Shown in pieces: positions 23,117 to 31,277 of a stretch of DNA of 33,851 nucleotides. How positions within the stretch are numbered: position 1 is the stretch's first letter; each line of letters begins with the position of its first letter. The DNA is from Desulfurobacterium indicum (GTDB taxonomy: Bacteria; Aquificota; Aquificia; Desulfurobacteriales; Desulfurobacteriaceae): NCBI RefSeq assembly GCF_001968985.1, contig NZ_MOEN01000016.1:1-33851 (forward strand), given 5' to 3'. The position numbers were made by a program, and so were the translations under genes. The notes below the pieces were generated by a model that worked only from the letters and a program-made list of their open reading frames with translations, did not search any database and was not told the origin of the DNA.

Positions 23117-23905
23117 TCACCTGATGCACTTTATAGAGAACACAAACTGAACGGTAAAAATATCTTCATTTCCAAATTTCTTAGCAATGTGCTGTAATCT
23201 TAAAGTATCCTTTTTGAAATTTTTATCATTTTCACCCAAACAAAACTGAGCTTCGGTTTTTCCTATAAGTTCTATCTGAAGATTTAAATTTTCATCTTCG
23301 GATATAAACTTCACCCATTCTTCAAAAGAGCTTTTTGTAAAAAACCTGAGATGTGTATTATCAAGAATTCCCAGAAAAGAGTAATTAAACTTCCCTCTCA
23401 AAAGATTATAAACAATATCTATATGGCCTATATTAGGAATACTAAGAACCAGCTCAGCACCTGACTTTTTAAGAAAACGAAAAACCGTTTTCATGAAGGA
23501 ATTAACATTTTTTAAATGCTCAACTACATCAAGACATAAAATATATTGAGGAGAAAGCTCATTCAAAACAGAAGCAAACAATTCCGTTTCCATATCCAAG
23601 TCCAACTTATAAACTTCTGAATAACCCACCTCCTTTGCCGAAGCCAAACCTTCCTCATCAATATCGATACCGTACACCCTGGCATTCAAATTTTCTATAA
23701 GAAACTTCCCGAAGTAACCGGAAGAACATCCTACATCAAGAACAACTGAGCTATTTTTAAGATAATTTGAAACAATATAGAATGTTGAATTAGGCAAAAC
23801 CTGAAAACTATCTTTTTGATGATACTTTCTTTTCTCTATCTCCCGTAAACGTTCAGGAATATAAAGATAGTTAACAGGCGAATTTCCAATAACTGTATAA
23901 TCCAC
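23117..23905 (-). CDS. Class I SAM-dependent methyltransferase
   Basis: A 262-residue protein with a class I methyltransferase fold. Motif I is VVLDVGCSSGYFGKFL, the acidic strand-2 motif is RVYGIDIDEE, and ILCLDVVEHLKN and LVLSIPNIGHIDIVYNLLRG are the later conserved segments. Such proteins in glycan loci usually O-methylate a sugar or an acceptor. It begins 11 bases after hisG and ends 12 bases before the three-domain glycosyltransferase, all on the minus strand. Methylation of the flagellar glycan is inferred from position, not proved. Confidence 0.85.
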   Translation of the reverse strand: MDYTVIGNSPVNYLYIPERLREIEKRKYHQKDSFQVLPNSTFYIVSNYLKNSSVVLDVGCSSGYFGKFLIENLNARVYGIDIDEEGLASAKEVGYSEVYKLDLDMETELFASVLNELSPQYILCLDVVEHLKNVNSFMKTVFRFLKKSGAELVLSIPNIGHIDIVYNLLRGKFNYSFLGILDNTHLRFFTKSSFEEWVKFISEDENLNLQIELIGKTEAQFCLGENDKNFKKDTLRLQHIAKKFGNEDIFTVQFVFSIKCIR

Positions 23906-23916
23906 TGTTCCCCCGT

Positions 23917-24552
23917 TCAGATATGTCTTTTAATGGCATCTATAATCGGCTTAACCCTCTCATATTTTGTTTTTAAACTTGCTCTGTTAACAATAAGCCT
24001 AGCCGTAGAAACCAGTATAGTATCAACTTCTCTAAGTCCATTAGCCTTCAAAGTTGTTCCCGTCTGAACAAGATCAACTATACGCTCACTCAAACCAAGA
24101 AGTGGTGCTATTTCAACGGAACCGTAAAGCTCAATAATTTCCGGATGAACACCTCTACTTCTAAAATATTTATCGGTTATTCTCGGAAATTTTGTAGCTA
24201 CTTTTATGAAAGAAAGCTTTTCTATATCGTAGGGTTCTGAAATATTCACTGGTTCTGCAACACACAATCGACAAAAACCAAATTTCAAATCAAGAGGCTC
24301 ATAAACTTCCAATCCTTTCTCGTCTATTACATCTTTCCCGGCTATTCCAAAATCTGCCGCTCCATAATAGACGTAGGTTGGCACATCCATAGGCTTAACC
24401 AGAATAAACTTGAATCCGTCATTTTCAAAAATCAGTTTACGAGTTTCCTCCAATGTCAAAGAAGCATCAATATCCACCTCTGCAAGTAACTTAACAGCAC
24501 CCTTTAAAAGCCTCCCTTTAGGAAGAGCAAAAGTCAACTTTCCTTTTTCCAT
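23917..24552 (-). CDS. hisG: ATP phosphoribosyltransferase, short form (HisG-S)
   Basis: A 211-residue enzyme catalysing the first step of histidine synthesis, ATP plus PRPP to PR-ATP. LTFALPKGRLLKGAVKLL, YGAADFGIAGKDVI and the PRPP-binding DLVQTGTTLKANGL are diagnostic. It lacks the C-terminal regulatory domain, so it is the short form that works with HisZ, which is not in the window. I start at ATG 24552, where GAGG lies five bases upstream, rather than the longer frame beginning at 24585. It leads the minus-strand transcript into the flagellin-modification genes; this looks like an accident of operon packing. Confidence 0.93.
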   Translation of the reverse strand: MEKGKLTFALPKGRLLKGAVKLLAEVDIDASLTLEETRKLIFENDGFKFILVKPMDVPTYVYYGAADFGIAGKDVIDEKGLEVYEPLDLKFGFCRLCVAEPVNISEPYDIEKLSFIKVATKFPRITDKYFRSRGVHPEIIELYGSVEIAPLLGLSERIVDLVQTGTTLKANGLREVDTILVSTARLIVNRASLKTKYERVKPIIDAIKRHI

Positions 24553-24655
24553 CAATACCTCGTGACAATGAATTATTATTGGCATTCATTTTAACACAAC
24601 AAGCCCTTCTAAAACCTGATATAATTTGCCCAAACTAGAATTTTAAGGAGAGACA

Positions 24656-25930
24656 ATGAAGGTTCTTGTAATCGGTTCCGGTGGAAGGGAACATGCACTT
24701 ACATGGAAAATCTCCAAAAGCAAATATGTTAAAGAGATATTTGCAATTCCAGGAAATCCGGGAATCGCTCAATTAGCAACATGTATAACAATAGACCCCA
24801 CGAACATAAAAGCCATTGCCGACTTTGCAGAGAGAGAAAAAATAAACCTAACCGTTGTAGGACCCGAGGCCCCTCTCGTTGCGGGTATTGTTGATGAATT
24901 TGAATCAAGAGGACTGAAAATTTTCGGTCCCTCAAAAGAAGCAGCAAGATTAGAGGGAAGCAAGGCATTCTCGAAAGAAATGATGAAAGCTTTCGGCGTT
25001 CCAACAGCCGAATTTCAAATCTTTGATAACCCCGAAGATGCAAAAGCATACATAAAAGAAAAGGGTGCACCAATAGTCGTAAAAGCTGACGGACTTGCTG
25101 CAGGTAAAGGTGTGGTTGTAGCCCAAACCGTCGAAGAAGCACTTGAGGCAATAGACAAGATAATGGTGGACAGAGTTTTCGGAGATGCCGGAAACAGAGT
25201 TGTCGTTGAAGAATGCCTTAAAGGTGAAGAAGCTTCATATCTTGTAATAAGTGACGGGGAGCGTTACATACCTCTTGCACCTGCACAGGATCACAAGGCA
25301 GTCTTTGACGGAGATAGAGGACCAAATACAGGAGGTATGGGAGCATACTCCCCGGCACCGGTATTATCCCCGGAACTTGAAGAAGAAGTCAAAAAAAGAG
25401 TTATAGAACCGATGCTGAAAGGAATGGCAGAAAGGGGCACACCATTTAAGGGCATCCTTTACGCAGGCATAATGGTGACAGAAAATAAAGGCATTCAAGT
25501 CCTTGAATTTAATGTTCGTTTCGGAGACCCTGAAGCACAGGTAATTTTGAGAAGAATGAAGACAGATCTTGTTGAACTTTGCAAAAAGACAATTGAAGGA
25601 AACCTTCCAGAAAAAATTGACTGGGACGAAAGAACTGCAATATGTGTTGTTCTTGCCTCAAAAGGCTACCCCGGTAAATATGAAAAAGGAAAAGTAATAA
25701 CAGGAATAGAAGAAGCTGAAAAGATTGATGACGTTGTCGTTTTCCACGCTGGAACAGCCACAAAAAACGGGAAACTGGTAACAAACGGTGGAAGGGTTCT
25801 AAACGTTACTGCCATGGGTAAAGACATCCATGAAGCTATAGACAACGTTTACAGAGCAGTGGACAAAATACACTTTGATGGAATGCATTATAGAAAAGAC
25901 ATAGGGGCAAAAGCCTTAAAAGAGAGGTAG
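24656..25930 (+). CDS. purD: Phosphoribosylamine-glycine ligase
   Basis: A 424-residue GARS enzyme of purine synthesis, joining glycine to phosphoribosylamine with ATP. It opens VLVIGSGGREHALTWKI. The ATP-grasp domain shows PIVVKADGLAAGKGVVVA, QDHKAVFDGDRGPNTGGMGA and VLEFNVRFGDPEAQV. The length is typical. The ATG has AAGGAGAG upstream and a TATAAT at 24620-24625 is a possible -10. It stands alone on the plus strand. Its stop codon lies inside the shared terminator hairpin with the mqnE gene. Confidence 0.97.
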   Translation: MKVLVIGSGGREHALTWKISKSKYVKEIFAIPGNPGIAQLATCITIDPTNIKAIADFAEREKINLTVVGPEAPLVAGIVDEFESRGLKIFGPSKEAARLEGSKAFSKEMMKAFGVPTAEFQIFDNPEDAKAYIKEKGAPIVVKADGLAAGKGVVVAQTVEEALEAIDKIMVDRVFGDAGNRVVVEECLKGEEASYLVISDGERYIPLAPAQDHKAVFDGDRGPNTGGMGAYSPAPVLSPELEEEVKKRVIEPMLKGMAERGTPFKGILYAGIMVTENKGIQVLEFNVRFGDPEAQVILRRMKTDLVELCKKTIEGNLPEKIDWDERTAICVVLASKGYPGKYEKGKVITGIEEAEKIDDVVVFHAGTATKNGKLVTNGGRVLNVTAMGKDIHEAIDNVYRAVDKIHFDGMHYRKDIGAKALKER

Positions 25931-25946
25931 GTTTAACCTGCCTCTC
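25922..25946 (-). terminator. Bidirectional terminator shared by purD and mqnE
   Basis: GAGAGGTAGG (25922-25931), loop TTTAA, CCTGCCTCTC (25937-25946): a ten-base stem with one T-G wobble. It contains the purD stop (25928-25930) and overlaps the mqnE stop (25945-25947). On the minus strand it is followed by TTTTAAGG, so termination is favoured for the mqnE transcript. Confidence 0.75.
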
Positions 25947-27045
25947 AATATATCCTTACAATATTATACAGAGAATCTCTCTCTACTGGTGTTTTTCCAG
26001 CCTCTTTTATCAATCTTATCAGTCTTGATTTAGGCATATACTCTCCTGCCCTTGCACCGGCAGCCTGTGTTATCTCCTCTTCTACAACTGTCCCGTCAAG
26101 GTCATCAACACCATAAAATAGAGACATCTGAGATATTTTTTCTCCTAACATTATCCAGTAAGCCTTTATGTGATAAAAGTTATCAAGCATAAGCCTTGAT
26201 ACTGCCAGCGTTTTTATTTCATCAACGCCGGTAGTGTAATCAGCTCCCCCTATTTCAGTATTAACAGGATGAAAAGCCAGAGGAATAAACGCCTGAAACC
26301 CACCAGTCTCATCCTGAGCTTCTCTCAATCTGATCAAATGATTAACCCTGTGAGCAAAAGTCTCAACATGACCAAACAGCATTGTTGCATTTGTTTTTAT
26401 ACCAAGTCTGTGTGCAGTTTTGTGAATTTCCAGATACTCTTTTCCGGAAATCTTGTCAGGACACAACTTCTTTCTTATATCTTTATCAAATATCTCACCG
26501 CCCCCGCCGGGCATCGAAGTAAGACCTGCTTCCTTCAATGCTATTAAAGTATCTTTAATACTCTTACCACCCCTATTTGCTATATATTTTATCTCTTCTG
26601 CAGTGAAAGCCTTTATCTGAACATCGGGGAATTCCTCTTTTATCCTCTTTACCATTTCTAAGTAATAATCAAAACCCCACTCAGGATGAAGCCCACCCAC
26701 AATGTGAACCTCAGTAACACCAGACAGATTCATGTTTCTCATTTTATCAAGAATTCTATCTATCGAAAGCTCGTAAGCTCCCTCATCTCCTTTGTTCTTC
26801 CTGAAGGCACAAAATTTACACGTCCCCACACAAATGTTTGTCGGTGTTATGTGAACGTTAACGTTGAAATAGACCTTATCTCCGTTCTTCTTCTCATTCA
26901 CATAAGATGCCAGAATACCTATTGCTGTTAAATCATTGCTTTCAAATAATTTCAATCCGTCTTCAAAAGAGAGCCTCTCTCCGGAAAATACCCTCTCCGC
27001 AATCGAATAGAGATTTTTGTCTTTTATGAAAGAAAACATATCCAT
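25945..27045 (-). CDS. mqnE: Aminofutalosine synthase (MqnE), radical SAM
   Basis: A 366-residue radical SAM enzyme of the futalosine menaquinone route, which joins the MqnA product to SAM to give aminofutalosine. The 4Fe-4S motif C-x3-C-x2-C is in CVGTCKFCAF. It also has TEVHIVGGLHPEW, PGGGGEIFDKDI, ATMLFGHVET, RLREAQDETGGFQAFIPLAF and DDLDGTVVEEEI, which match canonical MqnE and not MqnC. I prefer ATG 27045 (GAGGT five bases upstream) to the GTG at 27057 that overlaps the previous stop. It follows a second MqnE-like gene of nearly equal length. Confidence 0.9.
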   Translation of the reverse strand: MDMFSFIKDKNLYSIAERVFSGERLSFEDGLKLFESNDLTAIGILASYVNEKKNGDKVYFNVNVHITPTNICVGTCKFCAFRKNKGDEGAYELSIDRILDKMRNMNLSGVTEVHIVGGLHPEWGFDYYLEMVKRIKEEFPDVQIKAFTAEEIKYIANRGGKSIKDTLIALKEAGLTSMPGGGGEIFDKDIRKKLCPDKISGKEYLEIHKTAHRLGIKTNATMLFGHVETFAHRVNHLIRLREAQDETGGFQAFIPLAFHPVNTEIGGADYTTGVDEIKTLAVSRLMLDNFYHIKAYWIMLGEKISQMSLFYGVDDLDGTVVEEEITQAAGARAGEYMPKSRLIRLIKEAGKTPVERDSLYNIVRIY

Positions 27046-27053
27046 TTCAGACC

Positions 27054-28166
27054 TCACAGATAAACATTGACGACATTATAAACGGTATCCCTTTCAACCG
27101 GCACCTTGCCAGCTTCCTTTATAAGCTTTATAAGTTTGCTTTTAGGCATGTAACTTCCGGTATTCGCACCCGCTGAATGGGTTATCTCTTCTTCTATGAC
27201 CGTTCCGTCAAGATCATCAACACCAAAGAAAAGAGATGTTTGAGCCAGTTTTTCACCTAACATTATCCAAAAAGCCCTGATATGAGGAAAGTTATCAAGC
27301 ATAAGTCTTGCAACAGCAAGCATCTTTAAATCATCAAAACCTGTCGTTGGCTTTCCTCCCAGCTGTGTGTTATCTGGATGATAGGCAAAAGAGAGAAATG
27401 CCTGAAATCCACCAGTCTCATCCTGAGCTTCCCTCAACCTGATAAGGTGATCGACCCTATCTTCAATAGACTCAACGTGGCCGTAAAGTATGGAAGCATT
27501 ACTCTTTAAACCAAATCTATGAGCAATTTTATGAATTTCTATATACCGGGAAGAAGAAAGTTTTTCAGGACAGAGCTTTCTTCTTAAAGTTTCTCTGAAA
27601 ACTTCAGCTCCACCTGCAGGTAGAGAACCAAGACCTGCCTTAACAAGATCAGAAAGAACCTCTTCAACGGTTTTGTTTCCTATTCTTGCAAGATGATCTA
27701 TCTCTTCTGCCGTAAACGCCTGAATATGAAGAGAGGGGAAAGCTTCATGAACCGCTGTTATCATAGCTAAATAGTAGTTATAATCCCAATCAGGATGTAA
27801 TCCACCTACTATATGAATTTCAGTTATACCCTTATCTACATGCTCTTTTACTTTTCCAACAACCTCATCTATTGAAAGCTCGTAAGCCCCCTCATCTCCT
27901 TTATTCTTCCTGAAAGCGCAAAACTTACAAATTCCGATACATATATTTGTAGGATTGACATGCCTGTTAACAACAAAATAAACCAGATTGCCGTTCTTCC
28001 TTTCATTTACAATAGAAGCGAGCTTGCCGATGGTGAGAATATCGTTACTTTTAAATAGCCTAACACCGTCCTCAAAAGAAAGCCTTTCACCGGACATCAC
28101 TTTTTCATATATGGGAAGAAGCTCTTTGTCTTCTATAAAAGGCTCAATACTCCTTTCCAATTTCAT
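27054..28166 (-). CDS. MqnE-like radical SAM paralogue
   Basis: A 370-residue protein closely similar to the next gene along its whole length (clear majority identity by eye). The radical SAM motif is CIGICKFCAF. It differs at positions conserved in MqnE: LPAGGAEVFRETL replaces PGGGGEIFDKDI, SILYGHVES replaces TMLFGHVET, and FLSFAYHPDNTQLGG replaces the FIPLAFHP block. It is therefore either a diverged MqnE or an enzyme for a related futalosine-type substrate. It overlaps the start of the canonical copy and the end of the DtxR-type regulator gene (23 bases), so all three are cotranscribed and translationally linked. Confidence 0.8.
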   Translation of the reverse strand: MKLERSIEPFIEDKELLPIYEKVMSGERLSFEDGVRLFKSNDILTIGKLASIVNERKNGNLVYFVVNRHVNPTNICIGICKFCAFRKNKGDEGAYELSIDEVVGKVKEHVDKGITEIHIVGGLHPDWDYNYYLAMITAVHEAFPSLHIQAFTAEEIDHLARIGNKTVEEVLSDLVKAGLGSLPAGGAEVFRETLRRKLCPEKLSSSRYIEIHKIAHRFGLKSNASILYGHVESIEDRVDHLIRLREAQDETGGFQAFLSFAYHPDNTQLGGKPTTGFDDLKMLAVARLMLDNFPHIRAFWIMLGEKLAQTSLFFGVDDLDGTVIEEEITHSAGANTGSYMPKSKLIKLIKEAGKVPVERDTVYNVVNVYL

Positions 28167-28563
28167 TTATTAACCCTTTTTTTTCAAGAAATCTGGTAAG
28201 TTTTCCTATCCTATCTATCGTTGTAGAACTTAAATGATGCTCAAGAAGGCAACCTTCCTCTTCAGCCACATCGTCGGGAAGATGCAAAACCACCCTCATA
28301 AACTCTTCAAGAATTTTATGTTTTTCCAAAAGCTCCTCAGCATATTCTTTCCCTTTATCGGTAGTTCTTACAAGCCCGTAAGGCTCATAGTTTACGTAAC
28401 CTCTTTCCGAAAGCCTCTTTAAAACCTCTGTAACCGTCGGCATCTTTACATTTCTCTTTTTAGCTATCTCTTTAACCCTTGCTACACCGTTCTCCTTTTC
28501 AAGAAGATAGATTGTCTCAAGATAATCTTCCAATCTTGGTGCTAACTTATTTCTCTCTTTCAT
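28144..28563 (-). CDS. DtxR/MntR-family metal-dependent repressor
   Basis: A 139-residue protein. The N-terminal winged HTH (about 8-70) includes LEDYLETIYLLEKENG and MPTVTEVLKRLSERGYV. The dimerisation/metal domain follows, with LEKHKILEEFM and EEEGCLLEHHLS. The candidate metal ligands are D13/E16 at the N-terminus, H81, and the C-x-x-E-H of GCLLEH. That Cys is more like DtxR/IdeR (iron) than MntR, while the short two-domain form without SH3 is MntR-like. It is the first gene of the transcript that carries the two MqnE-like genes, which hints at metal-responsive control of Fe-S-dependent menaquinone synthesis. The ATG has AGAGG upstream. Confidence 0.85.
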   Translation of the reverse strand: MKERNKLAPRLEDYLETIYLLEKENGVARVKEIAKKRNVKMPTVTEVLKRLSERGYVNYEPYGLVRTTDKGKEYAEELLEKHKILEEFMRVVLHLPDDVAEEEGCLLEHHLSSTTIDRIGKLTRFLEKKGLINEIGKEY

Positions 28564-28671
28564 ATAACCTCTTCTGTTCTAAAAGGTTTATTAATTTTAC
28601 CACAGGTTAAGGAAACCAAGGCGTCAAACATCCCAGAATATTCTTGAATAGTAAAAATCCATTTAATAAGA

Positions 28672-28699
28672 TTGCACACTTTCCCGTTTAGCATATAAT
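28672..28699 (+). promoter_or_regulatory. Sigma70-type promoter of speD
   Basis: TTGCAC (28672-28677), 16-base spacer, TATAAT (28694-28699). The -10 is perfect and the spacing is near optimal. It predicts a leader of about 70 bases before speD, which contains a possible short ORF and two GCAAACC direct repeats. Confidence 0.7.
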
Positions 28700-28739
28700 A
28701 GTAAGGTTGCAAACCTAATCTTTAGGAGGCAAACCAGCC

Positions 28740-28805
28740 TTGATTGCGAAAATCGTATTAAAGGAGGAGTGGAAATGGCCAAGACTCTCGGCGTCCACAT
28801 TGTAG
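28740..28805 (+). CDS. Possible 21-codon leader ORF overlapping the speD start
   Basis: TTG 28740 to TAG 28803-28805 encodes a peptide beginning MIAKIVLKEEWKW. AGGAGG lies about ten bases upstream of the TTG. It covers the speD ribosome site and start in another frame, so translation of it would compete with or couple to speD. Its only support is the ribosome-site match and position. It may be spurious. Confidence 0.25.
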   Translation: MIAKIVLKEEWKWPRLSASTL

Positions 28806-29173
28806 CTGACCTTTACGGTTGCGACCCGGAAATCCTCAAATCTGCCGACAGAATGGCTGAGATTTTCGAGGGTGCTGTCAGAGAAGCAAAACTCAACAAA
28901 CTGTCTTCTCACTTTCATCAGTTTTACCCCTACGGTGCAACAGGGGTAATAGTTATTTCTGAGTCACACCTTTCATTTCACACGTGGCCCGAACACGGAT
29001 ATGTGGCAATCGACGTTTACACCTGTGGTGCACATGAACTTGCATTCAAAGCTTTCGATTACATCGTGGATAAGTTAAATCCCTCAAGAGTGGAAAAGGA
29101 TGTTCACTTTAGAGGGGTGATTGATGAAAGTGAGGAGGTGGAATTCGCATCCGCCTACTCGGTAGAGGCATAA
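28775..29173 (+). CDS. speD: S-adenosylmethionine decarboxylase proenzyme, prokaryotic type
   Basis: A 132-residue proenzyme that self-cleaves before Ser64 in ISESHLSFHTWPE to make the pyruvoyl cofactor. The other catalytic residues are visible as His69 and Cys84 (VYTCGAH). It supplies decarboxylated SAM for spermidine and longer polyamines, which are important in thermophiles. I choose ATG 28775, seven bases after GGAGG. The GTG at 28769 is too close to the ribosome site. A strong promoter is at 28672-28699 and a hairpin terminator follows. The length matches the Thermotoga-type single-chain form. Confidence 0.96.
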   Translation: MAKTLGVHIVADLYGCDPEILKSADRMAEIFEGAVREAKLNKLSSHFHQFYPYGATGVIVISESHLSFHTWPEHGYVAIDVYTCGAHELAFKAFDYIVDKLNPSRVEKDVHFRGVIDESEEVEFASAYSVEA

Positions 29174-29175
29174 TC

Positions 29176-29193
29176 AGGGGGTGTAAGCCCCCT
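29176..29193. terminator. Bidirectional terminator between speD and dksA-like gene
   Basis: AGGGGG, loop TGTAAG, CCCCCT: a six-base stem three bases after the speD stop. The plus strand continues ATATTAAATTATT, moderately T-rich. The minus strand continues GATTATGCC. It lies between converging genes, so it probably ends speD and possibly the dksA-like transcript. Confidence 0.65.
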
Positions 29194-29201
29194 ATATTAA
29201 A

Positions 29202-29585
29202 TTATTCTTCGCCAAATTTTCTTTCAAGTTTCTCCTGTTTTAACTTACAATTAATACAGAGCTCTGCAACAGGTCTTAACTTTAAACGTTCATAAGAAAT
29301 ACATTTACCGCACTCTTCACATATACCATAAGTGCCTTCTTCTATTTTTTGCAAAGCCTTCTCTATCTTTTTGAGATACTTGGCCTCTCTGTCTCTTATT
29401 CTCATTTCAAAGGTTCTTAGGATCTCCTCCGTTGACATGTCAACAAGATCACCAACTTCCCTCTCCGCATTTGCCTCTTCAAGGATACCCCTCTTGATAT
29501 CCTCAATTAATTCCCTTTTCTTCTGCTCAAGTATCTCTCTAAACTCTTCAAGCTGCTTCTTCGTGAGACATTGATTTCCCTTCAT
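29202..29585 (-). CDS. DksA/TraR-family zinc-finger regulator
   Basis: A 127-residue protein. It has a long N-terminal coiled coil (about residues 6-75) with an acidic tip in VGDLVDMSTEE. The C-terminal finger reads GICEECGKCISYERLKLRP then CINCK, giving C-x2-C...C-x2-C. DksA proteins enter the secondary channel of RNA polymerase and work with ppGpp. The tip keeps two acidic residues but not the D-x-x-D-x-A form exactly. I start at ATG 29585 with GGAGGG upstream, since the longer frame adds 14 residues without a ribosome site. It converges on speD. Confidence 0.88.
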   Translation of the reverse strand: MKGNQCLTKKQLEEFREILEQKKRELIEDIKRGILEEANAEREVGDLVDMSTEEILRTFEMRIRDREAKYLKKIEKALQKIEEGTYGICEECGKCISYERLKLRPVAELCINCKLKQEKLERKFGEE

Positions 29586-29647
29586 AACTGACCCTCCGGC
29601 CGATTTGATGATGTAATGTAAAAACAATCCATTAACTTGTCAATCTG

Positions 29648-30724
29648 CTACCGTATCTTTAAAAAGCTAAGAGATAGCAGGGCAAGAAGTATTGAAATTA
29701 TCCAGAAACGAACAGTAATCTTCGGTTCTTCCCACCCTTTTTTCTCAAAATGGTGATGCAAAGGTGCCATAAGAAAAACACGCTTTCCTTGACCGAATTT
29801 TCTACGAGTATATTTGAAGTAATAACGCTGAATAATAACAGACAGCGTTTCAAGAACGAATATACCACCTGCAATGGCAAGAATAAACTCCTGTTTAATG
29901 ATAACAGCTACTGTTCCTAAAAGAGCTCCCAGAGCAAGAGACCCTACATCACCCATAAAAACTTCCGCAGGATAAGCGTTAAACCATAAAAAAACAAGGG
30001 AAGCACCGATGACAGCTCCACAAACAATAGAGAGCTCTCCAGCACCTGCAACATAAGGAAGGTGAAGGTAGGTAGAAAACTTCACGTTGCCGGCAACATA
30101 AGCATACACAAGAAGAACTAGAGATGTTGTAATCACAGGACCTATTGCCAGACCATCAAGACCATCTGTAAGATTAACCGCATTGGAAGAACCGACAATA
30201 ACAATAACAGACCACAATACAAACAACATCCCAAGATCCAAATGTAAATTCTTAAATACTGGAAAATAGAGCACCGTTGAAAATCCAGACGCATAAAGAA
30301 TTACTGATATTGCAAAAGCAACTATAATTTGCGACAAAAATTTTCTTTTTTCAGACAACCCTTCAGGATTTTTCAGCTTTGCCTTTATATAATCATCGAC
30401 AAAACCTATCAAACCGAAGCCGCATATCGCCATAATGGCAAGCCATATAAACAGATTATTCCACTTATTCCACAAAAGAACAGATATGAGAAACGCAGAA
30501 ATAATAAGAACACCACCCATAGTTGGAACATGTTTTTTCTTGTGATTTTCAGGCATATACTCTTTTATTGTCTGTTCAAACTGAAGATGATTTAAAAACT
30601 TTTTCAATTTTGGATATATGAAAAATCCAGAAAGAATGGCAGTAATGGTAGCATACACCAATCTAAAGGTTATATACTTAAAAATATTAATGCCAAGCAG
30701 TTTATAAAAGAAACCGTAAAACAT
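29648..30724 (-). CDS. mraY: Phospho-N-acetylmuramoyl-pentapeptide transferase
   Basis: A 358-residue polytopic membrane enzyme making lipid I in peptidoglycan synthesis. Diagnostic blocks are KKHVPTMGGVLI, GLIGFVDDYIKAKLKNPEGL (Asp pair), NAVNLTDGLDGLAIGP, FMGDVGSLALGA and APLHHHFEKKGW. About ten membrane helices are present. It stands alone rather than in a dcw cell-wall cluster, as the flanking genes on both sides are unrelated. The ATG has GGAGAG close upstream. The 150 bases between it and the divergent CBS gene hold no further gene that I can support. Confidence 0.97.
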   Translation of the reverse strand: MFYGFFYKLLGINIFKYITFRLVYATITAILSGFFIYPKLKKFLNHLQFEQTIKEYMPENHKKKHVPTMGGVLIISAFLISVLLWNKWNNLFIWLAIMAICGFGLIGFVDDYIKAKLKNPEGLSEKRKFLSQIIVAFAISVILYASGFSTVLYFPVFKNLHLDLGMLFVLWSVIVIVGSSNAVNLTDGLDGLAIGPVITTSLVLLVYAYVAGNVKFSTYLHLPYVAGAGELSIVCGAVIGASLVFLWFNAYPAEVFMGDVGSLALGALLGTVAVIIKQEFILAIAGGIFVLETLSVIIQRYYFKYTRRKFGQGKRVFLMAPLHHHFEKKGWEEPKITVRFWIISILLALLSLSFLKIR

Positions 30725-30874
30725 ACACTCTCCGAGGAAAATTTGTTAAAAGCTATTTTATACTCAAAACAGAAATGATAAAAGGATTATAGAAAAATTT
30801 AAGCCTGCAAGTGACAAAGGAAAGGCGATTACTTAATTTAAAAGAAAGTAACCTTCTTTAAGCGGAGGAAAAAA

Positions 30875-31273
30875 ATGCCGATAAGAGACATAATGATAAG
30901 AAAAGTAATAACCGTTGACATAGAAGACTCTATCGAATATGCCGTCAAAAAATTGGAAGAGAAAAACGTGGGAAGCCTTGTGGTTATGGACGGCGATAAA
31001 CCGGTAGGCATTGTAACGGATAGAGATATAGCAATACGAGGGCTCGGTAAATCACCAGACACTCCTATAAAATCGATTATGACTCCGGAATTGATAACCG
31101 TAACTTCTGACAGTGATTTCTTCAAACTAACAAAAAAGTTCAGAGACTTCGGCGTGAGAAGGATAGTTATCGTTGACAAAAAGGGCCGATTAGAAGGTAT
31201 AATTTCCATTGATGATGTTCTTGAAGTCCTGGTAACGGAATTTGCCAACCTTATTGGAGCCATAAGGAGCTAA
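30875..31273 (+). CDS. Two-CBS-domain protein
   Basis: A 132-residue protein made of two CBS repeats. Each has an IRDIMIRKVITVDIEDS-type opening (first about residues 3-58; second about 66-125 with PIKSIMTPELITVTSDSDFF). VGIVTDRDIAIRGLG and GIISIDDVLEVL are the typical end segments. CBS pairs bind adenine nucleotides or SAM and usually regulate a partner. The standalone form gives no direct target. It ends four bases before scpA, so cotranscription is likely. GCGGAGG precedes the ATG. Confidence 0.9.
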   Translation: MPIRDIMIRKVITVDIEDSIEYAVKKLEEKNVGSLVVMDGDKPVGIVTDRDIAIRGLGKSPDTPIKSIMTPELITVTSDSDFFKLTKKFRDFGVRRIVIVDKKGRLEGIISIDDVLEVLVTEFANLIGAIRS

Positions 31274-31277
31274 CTGA

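Noticed and set aside
24729-25151. Long antisense reading frames within purD and other genes
   Set aside because: They are out-of-frame shadows with low-complexity Leu/Arg/Gln-rich translations, lack ribosome sites and oppose clearly conserved proteins.
28710-28735. GCAAACC direct repeats as a riboswitch or protein site before speD
   Set aside because: Two seven-base repeats 12 bases apart are too little to support a structure, and no known SAM riboswitch core is visible.
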